NCBI RefSeq assembly: GCF_963583255.1 | Contig: NC_084809.1 | Span: 3,957,501-4,021,500, forward strand | Direction: 5' to 3' | DNA length: 64,000 nt | Source of the DNA: Pyrus communis | Taxonomy: Eukaryota; Streptophyta; Magnoliopsida; Rosales; Rosaceae | Part shown: piece by piece, positions 1-13,276 of the stretch | How the letters are laid out: the number at the start of each line of letters is the position of its first letter | Position numbering within the stretch: the stretch's first letter is position 1 | The notes under the pieces: generated by a model | Seen by the model: the letters and a program-made list of their open reading frames with translations, nothing else | Database searches by the model: none | What the model was told of the DNA's origin: nothing | Position numbers and translations under genes: made by a program

Positions 1-861
1 AACCGTTGATTCCATTTTTGTTCAATCTGATAGCCATTAATAAAGAGAGATGTGTGAAAAGCTAGAAATAGTGTGAAAATAAAATTGCTGTTCTTACCAC
101 ATCTGTACCTATAGGTTATGAACATGTTATTCAATGTAGCCCTGGCCAATGTTACTTAGGGTTTAGCAACCATGAGAGCTAGCCACGCGAGATTAGAGTT
201 GCCTCAGTGGTTATATTTGTGCCCGTTCAAGTTATGTTATTTTTTTATAACAAACGATAGTATTTTCACTAAATAGGTGAGGGGGTGGATTAAACCTTAT
301 AATGAGCTTGCTATAATAATGTTGTTCAACTTCATCTTTAACGAGAATTAGGTTCAAGATCTCTCATTTATAATTAAAAAAGAATCACTAAGCCATAGTA
401 CTAAGGGACTATTTAACAAGTAACTTAGACGTAAAATTCATTACCAAGCGATCTAACCCAAATTTTCCTTTTGCTTTGAAATCTGAAAAATAAATAAAAG
501 AAAAAGGGCAACTAGATGTTGATTAGGCCACATCATTAGCAAACGTACGGATGCATCATTTTTATGATCAAATCACACAAATAGCTCCCCAAAGATGGCA
601 AAATTTTAGAAACGCCCCAAACTCCCTGTCAGGCAGCAAAAGCAAAAATCAGAAGCGTACACTACTGCTACTGCCAAAGCCAGGGTTTAAGAAAAGGGTT
701 AAGGGCTTTAGGCGGCTGTTTGCTTACTGGTTTTGCTTCTTCCTCCCCTCTCCATCTCTGATGAATTCGATTGCTTCTCTGAGTCCTTTCTTCGACCCAT
801 TTCCTCTGATCCCACTCTCACCAATTCATCTCCCCCAAAAATATTTGATTTTTTTAATTTG
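1..861. other. Upstream intergenic region and 5' leader of the RPOT gene
   Basis: No gene is visible. The DNA is AT-rich with no long open frame that has a recognisable product. The last ~200 bases (about 660-861) are pyrimidine-rich and probably form the promoter-proximal part and leader of the RNA polymerase gene that follows. An in-frame TTG at 733 extends the frame upstream but is not a credible start. Confidence 0.6.
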
Positions 862-3800
862 ATGTCCTGCGCCCAAAACCCTTTTTCCGCGGCAAATTTC
901 ACCAAGAATTTCACATTTCGAATCCCCATAGGTTTCCACAAGAACCCATCAATGATATCCACAAGTTTGTGGAGAAACTTGGCTAAGCAAGCCATTCCCA
1001 GGAACCAGAGGGGTCGTCTCAATTCACAGTCCATTTCTCGAGCTTATAGCCTTCTGGGTTTTTCCCGGGAATCTGTTTCCCCTCAAAGGTTCAAGCCTTT
1101 TCAGCTGGGTTCTTACTCAAACATGGGTTTTCCCGGGAAAGGTGAAATTTCTACAGGTGAGAGTTATATGGGCAACCCAAGTTATTGGTCTGTGAGGACT
1201 CCAATTGGGTTTAATGGGTTTTTCCCTAGAGGGTATGCGAGCGTCGCTGAGGTGGTTTCTTCCACTGATGCGGAGGAGGATGTGTCTCTTGTTGATGAAG
1301 TTCAAGAACTGTTGCAGCAAATGAGTAAAGAGGGTAAGAGGCAGACTGACCATTGGCGGCGGATGCGGCTGAGGAGAGTGAGAGGAATGGGGCAGGCGAA
1401 GTACTTTGCACTGAAGAGAAGACAGATAAGGATTGAGACTGAAGCGTGGGAACGGGCAGCGAAGGAGTACAGGGAGCTTATGATGGACATGTGTGAGCAC
1501 AAGTTAGCTCCCAATTTGCCATACATGAAGTCTTTGTTTCTTGGTTGGTTTGAGCCTATGCGCAATGCCATTGAAAAAGAGCAAGACCTGTGCCGGAAAG
1601 GGAAGAATAAGGCAGCCTACGCACCTTATATTGATCAGTTACCAGCTGATATGATGTCGGTTATTACAATGCATAAGCTGATGGGATTGTTGATGACCGG
1701 AGGCGAACATGGAACTTGCAGGGTGGTTTCAGCTGCTTGCACCATAGGTGAAGCCATTGAGCACGAGGTGTGAAATTTGTTTTAATCATTATTCGTGGAC
1801 ATTTTGATTCGGTTTCAGTTTGTTCTACTTGGTTTCTAGTCAATGTGCTTCCATTCATAAATAGCATTGCAGTCATTTTATATTTCTGTTTAGTTTCCCT
1901 TTTCTTTGCTGGAATCGAGTTAATGGTGGTGCCGTAGTGAAATTCATATATTCCCCTTTTCTCAAAGCATGTTAAGTTTGTGTGGGTAGGGACTTAGGGA
2001 ATGATCTAAAATCGAAAACCTTAGTGCGTTGTTCTTTGTGTCTTGTTGTTCTCTAGCTGGACTAAGTAAAACAATTCCTAAGGCTTGGTTTTCCTACTGT
2101 ACACAGTGTCATCCTGCCCATCTCTCCTAGATTAGCACTGATGTATCACTGCTTCAATGCATCAGGTTAGAATACACAATTTCTTGGAACGGACGAGAAA
2201 GAAAAAGGTCAACAAAGATGAGGAAAAACGAGAGTCTGATGATGTATTGAAGGAACAAGAGAAGCTGAATAAAAAGGTCACTAATTTGATGAAAAAGCAA
2301 AAACTGCAAGCGGTGAGACATATAGTGCGGAAACATGATGCTTCAAAACCCTGGAGCCAGGATGCCAGGGCTAAGGTTTGCATGGTTTATGCTTTTACTA
2401 GTAGAACCTTATCAGCATTTTATTTACATGCATTCTAAAACGCTGCTCTTTCTTTATGTAATTTTCAGGTCGGCAGTCGTCTGATTGAATTGTTGATTCA
2501 AACGTCTTTTATACAACCTCCGGCCAATCAGTTAGCAGATAGTCCACCAGATCTACGACCTGCATTTATACACACTTTTAGGACTGTCGTAAAAGATCCA
2601 AAGTATTTACTAGTCTGTACTATTGATAACTGTACACCTCCCCTCCTGAAGATATTTTATTTTATTTTATTTATTTTTATGTTAATGTGGACTTTCCCTA
2701 ACAGGAATACGTCCAGCAGAAGATTTGGTGTTATTCAATGCGACCCTCTTGTTCTCAAAGGCTTTGAGAAAACAGTAAGTAACTCCGATCCTTTTTTCTT
2801 TCTGTTATTCTTGAAACAATTATAGATGTCTGTTGGCTCCTGGAACATGGTAACTATTTTTACGTATTTATTCTTTAGGATCTAGGAGTGTTGTGGATTA
2901 ACTAGTTTGATAGTATTGAAATTGAGTGAATAATATAGTCTGTATACTATTGTTCATTTGTCCCTGGCAGGCGATGCAGTGTTGACTAAGCTAATAGTGT
3001 AGAATATTTCTCTTTTTCCTGTCAAAGGACACATCTTAAGAAGCTTACAGGAATTGTATATTTTCTTTAGTCCACAATGTATCAATAGTTGTTACTGTTT
3101 ATGCAGGGAAGCCACATGGTGATTCCTTATATGCCGATGTTGGTGCCACCAGTCAACTGGACAGGGTATGATAATTTCAGTTATGTGTTACCATTTTTGC
3201 CTAATTTTAAAGTTGTTCCTTTGTTAATGTTTTATTTGAAGTTCACACAATATCAGATTATAGGTTGCGTGATTCATAGAATCAGTTTTGGATGGAATGG
3301 AATGTGTAGAAGGCTAGAAGCTATTCAAATATACTGTATTCTTGCGGGTCTGAGCTGGAGATGGAGAATAGGGTTTGATATAGAAATAGAATTGGATGAC
3401 TTCTCTATTTGATTCTAACTTCAAAGGTGGCCTGATGCTTTCATACTGCATGACATAGAACGTACAATTCAACTTCTTCAGAGTCCTTATGTGATAAGAA
3501 TTTCAGATTACTTTTAGGTTAAAACTGTTTTTATCTCTGTTTTGTGGTTTTGTAAATTTGTCTTCAGTTATGATAGAGGAGGGTACTTTTTCCTACCATC
3601 CTATGTCATGCGCATTCATGGAGCTAAACAGCAGCGTGAAGCAATAAAGAGGACCCCAAGTGAGCAACTGGAACCAGTTTTTAAGGTTTGTATACATACA
3701 AGGGTTGTATGAGTTTTTCATCATGAAAATTTTTGTGGAACTCAATCGAACATGAAGAGTGTGGTGCCTTATGTGTTGATTCCTATATGCGTTAATTTTG

Positions 3801-6800
3801 TCTTTCATGGCCAGGCCCTGGATACTCTTGGAAATACCAGATGGAGGGTTAATAAGAGGGTACTTAATGTTGTAGATAGAATATGGGCTAGTGGAGGCCG
3901 TCTTGCTGATTTGGTGGACCGTGATAATGTGAGTTTATTAGTCACAAACACACACAAAAAAGGAAAAAAAATTATTCAAGATTCTTGGTACTTATTAGGA
4001 GGTTGGTTCGTTCTTTTGAAATGCTTTGACAAAAGCCAAAGACTATCAACCTTAATTAGTTTGGGGAAATTCAAACAGAACTTAACAACTGAACCAAATG
4101 GTTGGTTTAATCAGTTTTTGAATTTTTTTTCACTCCATTTTATTTCAAAAATATTGTTATCAATCTTGTGCTATGTCAGCCAATTTGATATATTGAAATT
4201 GATCTGGAGCTGTGTTTCTTTATCGTTTTGGCATTTCAGGTTCCTTTACCAGAGGAACCAGATACTGATGATGAAATACTGCTTAAGAAATGGAAATGGA
4301 AGGTGAAATCTGTGAAGAAAGAGAACATGGAGAGGCATTCACAGCGTTGTGACTTGGAGCTTAAACTAACTGTAAGATTCATTTCTCTCCTGTGAGTCAG
4401 TAACCATAATGTACTTGGAATATATGAAACTCATTTTTATCAGGGAGCAGGTAGCACGGGAGATGAAGGATGAAGAGGGTTTTTACTATCCACACAATCT
4501 TGATTTTCGGGGCCGTGCATATCCTATGCACCCATACTTAAATCATCTTGGTTCAGATCTATCCCGGGGTATTTTGGAGTTCGCAGAGGGACGCCCCCTT
4601 GGAAAGTCAGGCTTACGTTGGCTGAAGATACACTTGGCAAATCTTTATGCGAGTGGTGTGGACAAATTATCTCGCGAGGGTCGAATAGCATTTATAGAGA
4701 ATCATTTGGATGATATATTTGATTCTGTGGACAGACCGCTAGAAGGAAGACGCTGGTGGTTGAAGGCAGAAGATCCATTTCAGTGCTTGGCAGTGTGCAT
4801 TAACCTTGCTGAAGCTTTGAGAAGCTCTTCTCCAGAGACTTTTATTTCACATATTCCAGTACATCAGGTACATTTTCATTGTCAGGCCACCAGATCTTGG
4901 ATTCATGAAAACTGTGAGATTCCTGTATTTACCTTAAGGCTAGGGGAATTAAGTTGACAAAGTGTACCACAAGTAATGAATTAGTTCTGGATGTTTAATT
5001 ATGTGGTTTCAGACATTTTTGAAGGAGATTATATATTTTCTGGAATAGTATATTTACATTTCTTGTTTTTAACTGATTTTTTTAGGATGGCTCTTGCAAT
5101 GGTTTACAACACTACGCTGCCCTTGGAAGAGACAAGGTAATTTATTTCTCTCAATTTATTCTAGAGTAGGTCATACGTGAACGCCCCCTCCCAACTCCAC
5201 TCCCTCACTCCCCTGTCTACCTATGGTATAGTGGGAAAATTCATGCGTTAGTTTGATATCTGTTTTCTCATTGGAAATTTTGCATTCAGTTGGGAGCAGC
5301 TTCTGTCAATCTTGTTGCAGGAGAGAAGCCTGCAGATGTATACTCAGGAATAGCTGCTAGGTAAGCGATTTATGACTAAGGCAGAGGTATCACATGATCC
5401 GTATTGAAGTAGAACCTTTTTATTCTACACATGAGTGTTACTTTTCTCAATTTACGTGTAAGCTGTCAACAATAAGTAATTTAATGAAAAAGTGTCACTC
5501 TCGTTGCAGGGTACTGGAAATCATGCGAAGGGATGCACAGAAGGATCCTGCAGTTTTTCCAGAGGCATTGCGTGCAAAAATGTTAGTTGATCAGGTTGAT
5601 TTTACAACTCTTCAGTAGTCTTTCTGATGGATACATTACTATAACAAAGTGGATAGCGCAACATTACAGTTAAACCTGTTCAATTTCTAACCAAACATGT
5701 GTAGTTTGATAGTATGTCAGAAAATGTGGCTGTTATTTGATTACTGTTTCTAAAGTGGCACTTTTTTGCTACCCGCTTATCATGTTCAACTGAGGGTTAA
5801 CCCTGGTGGCTGTACATATGTAGGTGGATAGGAAATTGGTGAAGCAGACAGTGATGACATCAGTATATGGTGTCACTTACATCGGTGCTCGGGATCAAAT
5901 CAAGAGGAGGTTGAAGGAACGCGGTTCCATTTCAGATGATGAAGAGCTTTTTGGTTGTGCTTGTTATGCTGCAAAGGTACCAGAAAAATCATATTGCGAG
6001 GGTGTCAATTTGTCTTTTCATATTGGGAACAATTTTTTTTCATATGCTTGTGAGCATGCAGTGCCCATTAGAATTTAAATGACAAGATTCCATACATCAT
6101 TTGCAGATCACCTTAACCGCTCTAGGTGAGATGTTTGAAGCTGCACGAAGTATCATGAGCTGGCTTGGCGAATGTGCAAAAGTTTGTAGCAGATTCCTCT
6201 TTTCTTTTATTTCTTTCTCACTCACAATTTTTTTTCCTGTGGTTTTGATATTTTAATCTTATTTTCAGATAATTGCATCTGAAAATGAGCCAGTACGATG
6301 GACAACTCCGCTCGGACTTCCAGTTGTGCAGCCTTACCGTAAATTCGGCAGGCATCTTGTGAGTATTACAATTTTCACCGAGTCAACAAAGGTCATCAAT
6401 ATTGTTATTGTATTCATAGTTATTAAAAGGTTAAATCCAGTCTAATAGCTTCTGGTCCAATTTGTTGCAGATTAAAACTTCGCTTCAAATTTTATCGTTA
6501 CAGCAAGAAACAGATAAGGTACTATAGTTATATTCACTCAGAGGATGCCATAAGAAAATGTAGATCAATAGTTTTCACGTCATCCTTGGAATTGTTTTAA
6601 ATATTTGAAGTTTCCGAGCCTCAAGTCTCAAATTGATTTTTTGTCTAATATAGGTCATGGTCAAGAGGCAGAGGACAGCGTTCCCACCTAATTTTGTTCA
6701 TTCCCTCGATAGTTCTCATATGATGATGACTGCGGTTGCCTGTAAAAAAGCAGGTTTAAACTTTGCAGGTAAAAAGTTCTTGTGGAATCCATGTTAATTA

Positions 6801-6834
<34 letters not shown>

Positions 6835-7245
6835 CGCCCACGTACATACTTCTAATAATGGCCGTGTAATAACATATGAGTACAGGAGTTCATGATTCGT
6901 ACTGGACGCATGCTTGTGATGTGGATGAAATGAACAGGATACTTCGTGAAAAGTTTGTCGAACTCTACGAGATTCCAATACTAGAGAATGTACAGTACTC
7001 TTCTACTCTGAAATTCTCCTTTCAAGTTAATTTGAAAAGAATCACGAGGCATCACAACTGCATTCTTTTAAAAATGTAAATTTTATTTGATCATCTAGTG
7101 TCATTGATCTAACCATCATCTGTTTTGCTTCCAGTTGTTGGAGAGCTTTCAGCAGTCCTTTCCCACATTAGTTTTTCCTCCCTTGCCCGAACGAGGTGAC
7201 TTTGACTTAAGAGACGTGCTAGAGTCACCTTATTTCTTCAACTGA
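862..7245 (+). CDS. RPOTmp: Phage-type organellar DNA-directed RNA polymerase, RPOTmp (RPOT2) type
   Basis: Single-subunit T7-like RNA polymerase that transcribes organelle genes. Nineteen exons join in frame to 1,020 aa: 862-1767, 2166-2375, 2469-2602, 2705-2774, 3107-3165, 3568-3685, 3815-3928, 4240-4371, 4451-4867, 5086-5136, 5290-5360, 5510-5594, 5824-5976, 6107-6181, 6269-6358, 6471-6518, 6654-6768, 6886-6989, 7135-7245. All introns are GT-AG. The catalytic core is complete: DFRGRAYP near residue 598, catalytic Asp in [16 protein letters not shown] (D721), the R792/K796/Y804 finger motif in [14 protein letters not shown], and the second catalytic Asp in GVHDSYW (D953). The protein ends in YFFN. 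The N-terminus beginning MSCAQNPF resembles the dual-targeted RPOTmp branch rather than RPOTm or RPOTp. A second in-frame ATG at 952 (codon 31, MISTSLWRN) precedes a basic presequence, so two translation starts are possible. Length matches the family (about 1,000 aa). The mp assignment is from recalled similarity. Confidence 0.95.
6804..6831. repeat. (CT)n microsatellite in RPOT intron 17
   Basis: Perfect CT dinucleotide run of about 28 bases inside the intron between exons 17 and 18 of the RPOT gene. It is likely length-polymorphic. Confidence 0.95.
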
Positions 7246-8573
7246 GATGGAGAGCGATCTTCATTTTCAGCTGCCTTCGCCTCAATTAGCGATCTGCCTC
7301 TGGTGTTCACTCTGCTTCTATCTACAGCGCCAAGAAAAGGGAAGCAGCCTGAATGAGAACCCTGGTAGAGACTGAGCTGGCATTATGCCTGTATAGTTTG
7401 AGGAAGTCCAGATGCCTGTGTACAATACTCAGCACGAACTCCAAGTTCACAACGCCATTGTGCTGCAGAAGCTAATCCGGGGCTGATACATCATCGAACA
7501 AGCTTCTGTAGACGAAGCTGAGAAACGAATATGTTAGTAGAGTTGGTCGAGAATTGACACCTTAGTTATCCGTCACGTCACTCATGTGAAGTATGTAGAG
7601 CTTTGTGGCCGATTCGGGCGGTATATAGTCTAAAGAATGCCAGAGGACCATCTCATATTGCAGGTTGCTGGTGAAGATGGTTTTGTGTTGATATGTTTTT
7701 AATTCGCTTCTTGTAAATTTGAGCGGGAAATTTGGTTGTGTAAATATTTGGGAGTCAATTCCTTTACAGAGAATCAAATTTTAAATTTATATCATAGAAA
7801 ATACAAGTTTATATCAGCTGTGTGTCGTGTTTGTATTCACATACAGGCACAACTAAGGGATGGAACCGTTTCCTCAAAACACCGAGAATTTAGATGGAAC
7901 GAGTTTACTGTTATAGTGTCGTCATCATTTACTAATACAAATTTACTTGCAAGACTCCTTACATGACCTTGTATTAGTGGCTCGGGATGCTACATTAACG
8001 GCAAAGTTGTTCGATGATAATCTCTCTGAAATACTACCTATGCGCTAGATCATTAGAATTTGGAAAAATTTGTTGATTGGACCACTTCTGGTGCAAACCG
8101 AGATTCATGGCCGTTAGATCTTTCGCTAAAAACTTAATGACTAAAGAGTGAATGGTCAAGGGTTTCAGTCCGAGCAGGTCTAAATAGAACAAGAAATATT
8201 CCAAAAAGAGACATAACAGGTGCTTCTTTCATAAAGCACTTCTAACTTTTTTGTCATTTGGTGATCTAAAAGTGCTTTTAATTATTTGAAAGCACTATTA
8301 AAAGCACTTTCCCAAATAGCCAAGGATTTGATCGCACCAATTTCGCTCTAACCTTTGCTTTGAAACCAGAAAGTAAAGCAACAGTAATTCAGATATGTCT
8401 GGGCTGTGCCTTTCATCTCTCTTTACAAAGGTTCGACATCCGTCCCTAAATTGTTATGGCTACTAAACTACCCCCTCATTGCGTCCCCCTGTTCTAGCAC
8501 GATCGATGACATTATAGGTGTAGAAACGATCATTCAAACAATAATCTGTCAATTTGACCACAGGAATTCGAAT
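7246..8573. other. Convergent intergenic region between RPOT and kanadaptin genes
   Basis: Holds the 3' untranslated regions of the two convergent genes. At about 8209-8330 there is an AT-rich stretch with repeated AAAGCACTT/AAGTGCTTTT motifs in both orientations. This is the signature of the same kind of hAT-like MITE that is clear at 27191-27450, but I could not find intact ends or a target duplication here. Nothing else is recognisable. Confidence 0.5.
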
Positions 8574-11500
8574 CTAGTAACCATAGCGACTGTTCAAGGA
8601 TGTTCGTCCATCGCCAGATTGTCCTGCATGAAACATACAGATAAAGCACCATTAGATATTTTCGAAAAAAAAAAGAGAACATAGCAGCAATCGGTGATTC
8701 AGCAGTCGTTACTCTTCTCCACCCAAACGCGAAAAAGACATTAGGTAATAACCAAGAACATAGAATCAAAATAGCATTACCTTCAGGAGGCACCCACGTT
8801 TCCTCAGTATTAGTATCGAGAAATGAAGGTTTCTCGGGACCAAGAACTCTTTTAGGCTTCTTATCCTTGCTCGACTTTTTCCCTTCTGAAACGTCTTGGC
8901 TCTCATTATCTGGTGCATAATAGCCTCTTTTATGTTTTAACAACAGTGCCACAGCATCCTCCGCCATGAACTCAGGTCCGGTTGAGGATGCCAAACGAGA
9001 ATCATTGTCATGACCTTCAGATTCTTTAACTTGTTTCCGCTTCCGTATAATCAAACCGGGGGCAGCATTTTCAATCCCAGATTCCGTCTCCAAAACCTTT
9101 TTCCTGTCTTTATAGTCGATAAATCCATCAGCCTCGTGCTCATCTGAAGGTGCTGCAGGTGCTGCCTCTTGACGATTCTCCTCAGTTTTACTGTCCTCAA
9201 CAGCCCCAAGCCACTGTGGCTTTGCAACAGTATACACAACTTTTTCTCCTTCTGTTGCATCAGTTACAATCTCGGCAGCAGCTGGATTCGTGGTAACATC
9301 TATAGTTCCCTCTTTCAGTATAGAGTCATTTGCTGGTTGTTCGGGTTTGCTACTTTCCTTTGGTTTGATTGGAGGTTGCTTTTTTATGGCAGCGGCAGGA
9401 GTTTCAGATTTGATAGGTTTAGACTCTTGCACCTCTTGCACTTTTGAATCCCTTTTCTTGGCAGCTTCACCAGTTGGGTCAGCAATCTTCAAAAGGAAAA
9501 TTACCCTGTCCAACTCGGACTGGAGAGCTGATAGTTCCTTTTGAAGTTCCTCGGTTTTATCAAGCACTAACAAGGAAAGAAGCAACAATAAGTGAAAGCA
9601 CAAAATACTCACCTATAACCAATTATTAACAAATCGGTGGTAGCACAAAAAACTCACCTAGCTTAGTTGAAAGCCCCGACATGTATGCATCCAGTGCATC
9701 TGCAGCATCAGTTTTTTCTACAGTTTCTGATTCCATTTTGGCTTTCTCAACTAAAAGCAATTCTTTCTTCTCTTCCATTTCTTTCACGATCACATCTCTC
9801 TTGTCGAGAAGAGAGTCAGCGGTTTCAACACTTTGGTTTTCACCAGCCTTTTTACTTGAAGGCTTCTTTGTTCGGTCATAGAATTCATCATCATCACTGC
9901 AAAGTAACAAAGACTTTCAACCATTAACAAAAATAAACTGAGAAACCATATCAAATTGACAGTTAAAGGATGCCATTTCTATAGTAATCAAAATTCACAA
10001 ATGATTACGAAAATCACAACTCCATGATTGCTGTTATAGGTATACCCTGATCAACTTTTGCCAAGGTTTTTGTTATTAATAAAATACCTCAAAAGTTGTT
10101 CTTCTTCTTCAACTGCTCCTTTCTTCTTACCATGAGATGGTTTCCCAACACGTGCACCTAAACTTTCTCGAATACTCCCATTCAACGTCTCTTCCAGATT
10201 TTCAAGTTCTTCCATAATCTGTTAAACATTTAAACAGATAACATGTTAACCAGAAAGGCCTCCGTCTCTTTTCCCTTTGGAATTGATGGACGCAACAACA
10301 TTTGTGCTTTCAGTTTATCAACTACCAATTTAAAGAAGAAATGGACCAGTGTAAGCCTATTTGTGAAGAATTTTACCTGTTCCATTCTCTGTTCATTTCG
10401 AGCAATCTGAGTTTGTTGTCCTTGAGTCAACCCACCTTGGGGGATGTCTTTAGCACGAATAGCATCTATCTCTTTCTTCATATGAGCAATCTACAAGAAG
10501 AAACATGACATGGTAAGGATAGGACAAGAAATTTTCATAACAACATACACAAAGATTGACCATAAAGCTTAAAGACCTTTATAAAAAATCGTTTGTTATG
10601 TTTCTGATAGAATAATTTGATTGGTATCCATTTCAACATTAGATAAAGGGAGAATACCTCTGTACTATGTAAAAACAAATTTTCTATCATCAACTTTTAG
10701 AAGTTTCCCAATCTTTCATCTTTCCATCTCCCCATTAAAAAATGGAAACTAATGAGAAGAAGGGGTCAGGTTTGTCAAAGTCACGCTGTGTATCTTTAAA
10801 CACAGTAACATGAGAAATACAGCAGGTAAACAAGGTGGAGGAATTCACATAATTGAGATGACTAATGCGGGTATGACCAACCTATTAACGGAATGCAGAA
10901 ATCGATAGATTACAGCTACAAGCAGCACTTTCAACCATTTTAATAGGTGCTCTATTTCTACCATTATAATAAATTTACTTGAATTGTTGCTCTCCTCAGA
11001 AACCAAGCAATATATACAATTTTTTCAATATGCTCATAACAGGTACACTGGTTGTGACCTTTCTGAATACCAATTCAAGAACTGTTTTCATCCAATACCA
11101 AGCAACGTACACAACTTGTAACAATAAGATGCAAACAAGATATCTTGAGGATAAAAACAATTTACAACAGAGGGACCTAACATACAAGGAAGACAGTATT
11201 TCATTTCTAAAAAACGTATCTTGAGGATATATATAATGGGAAAGAAAATGGTCTAACAAACGAGGGAAGATAGCATTTCATTAATAAAAAGATAAAAAAA
11301 GAAAAGAAGAAGAATCAAAACCACTTGCCTTTTCCAATCTTTTAAGTACTTTTTCGCGGGTTTTTTCTTGTTTTTCTGTTAGCTGTCCTTTGTATGTTTG
11401 CCAAGTTACTTCCTCACCGTCATCCTAAAATTCCAAAACCACATAAAGTCAGTAATATGTACAATTGAATTATCTTCTTTCAATTCATCATTGGAAAAAA

Positions 11501-13276
11501 AAAAAAAATTCAGACTTGAAGAAAATAGCAGGATATGTAATATATTTCACGTAAATTTATATCCAAAACGCATATGAAAATGATGTGATCATAAAACCCC
11601 ACAAACCTCAGCTTCCTCAATAGCATCCTCATCCATGCCCCATGAGATGCCATCAGCAAGAGAAGCTTCATGTCTTGCCCGTTGAAGTGATGCTTCCTGA
11701 TCTAGGATGTCTTCACGCATTTTGGCTATTTTTAAAAGCTTCAAGTCTTTTTCCTACATACAACCAAAGATTAATCCATGAACTATTCATGAGTATATGC
11801 TCTGTTTTGAAAGTTTGAAAATTCATGTAGATCCTTACCGCTGGATGCAAATTCATGTAGATCATTGTCAGTGAATAATACACATGTATTACCAATTAAA
11901 GCATTAACGAATTTAAATAAGAAAGTCTTACCGGTGGCATCAGCTCTGATGGTCCTTGGAAAATGTAGAGACGAGTTGAACTAAAACAAAAAGAAAGGGG
12001 AAGAAAATTATCAGAAGTGTTTCGTATGAGAAAGACATAATATTCTACAATGACAAGGCATTTTAGGTCCGTATCTGGCAGTTGACTATGAATTAATCAT
12101 GATGGGTTCCTCAAAATAATCTTATGTAATTATAATGTTATGTCGAATGCCCATGTCTCATAATCTAATACAGTTACACACCTAAGATGATACACACAGG
12201 AAGTGAGAGTTAAGATAAGAAGATACTCACAGCCCAAAACGGATGACATCACCAACACGTAAATCAACGTAAACCTTTTTGTTCACCTGATTATTAGGCA
12301 AGAGAAAACCATTAGGCACAATCAAGAGCCTTTGTATAGATTATAAAAAAACCCCAGCCATCCACACTGCAAAGTTAATTACTGATTTGAAAACAACTCT
12401 AAGATTTCCCAGGTCAAGGCCTGTTTGCATTATTGGACCAAACGGTATTGATTAAAAGCGAGGAAAGCAATCATCTGCACATAAGTACCTGATTCTTGTT
12501 AACGAAAGTGCCGTGAGTACTCCCAAGATCGTAAATATACGCCTCCCCACTTCTCTTGAACTGAAGAACTAAACAAAAGAGTGAAAACATAAAATTAACA
12601 TGTTATTACACATTTGGCACCAAAATCTATTACAATGCAACAGGCCCAGGAATTTTATTGAATCTATATAACAAAACCACAACAAACAAGCTAAAATGCA
12701 AAGCGAAAGAGGCGGTTAATTACCGGCATGGAAGCGAGAAACAGTCGGATGCTCCAGCACAAAGTCGCAGAGGTCGATTCGGCCAAACATGTATGCTCCT
12801 TTCTCGTATCTGAAATTTCAAAATTTTCAATCACAACAGAAATTCGAAATTTTCGATCACAAACAACTAAAATCTTGAAATTTGAAACTTGAAGAAGAGG
12901 AAAAAGCTTACACATCGAATTGGCTGATGATAGCACCGTCCTTGAGAACCTCGAGCTGGAACTGGTGGCACGGAGCTGCACTCCACGGCGGAATCGTGTA
13001 CGGAATCGGGACGCCGTGAGATTGCGGCTTCGAGTTTGAGGACTGCTTGGCATTTTCTTCGGCTGCTTCGGTTGAATCGTTAACGGCGGGACTGGATTGG
13101 AGCTGGTCTTCGGGGATTGGGGCTTCGGATTGTGGTGGTGGCGGAGGGCTAGGGTTTTTGGGAAGCGGGGGACCCATTGGGGGCTTCATTGTGGTCGAAG
13201 ACGACGACGTTCCGGCCGGTTCGGTGGTTAGGGTTTCGGAGTCGAAGACTGGCGGAGAACCCATGGCGTTCGTCAT
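8574..13276 (-). CDS. FHA-domain protein, kanadaptin (SLC4A1AP) homologue
   Basis: Nuclear FHA-domain protein family associated in animals with spliceosome preparations; the plant role is poorly known. Twelve exons read on the minus strand: 13276-12912, 12809-12724, 12568-12489, 12286-12231, 11980-11932, 11753-11607, 11424-11329, 10490-10377, 10218-10088, 9896-9658, 9566-8781, 8623-8574, giving 732 aa in frame. The N-terminal ~100 residues are Pro/Ser-rich. The FHA domain follows (about residues 105-220) with the phosphopeptide-binding core GRIDLCDFVLEHPTVSRFHA and DLGSTHGTFVN. The middle contains Glu/Lys-rich coiled-coil segments. The C-terminal half is acidic and low-complexity and ends in SLNSRYGY. 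The intron after exon 7 has a GC donor (11328-11327), which the frame requires. It is divergently arranged with the PPR gene at 14.3 kb. Confidence 0.92.

Noticed and set aside
733..861. Longer N-terminus for the RNA polymerase starting at 733
   Set aside because: The codon at 733 is TTG, not ATG. The first ATG in this frame is at 862 and gives an N-terminus like known RPOTmp proteins.
4409..4957. Separate 182-aa protein inside the RPOT region
   Set aside because: It is RPOT exon 9 with intron sequence at both ends.
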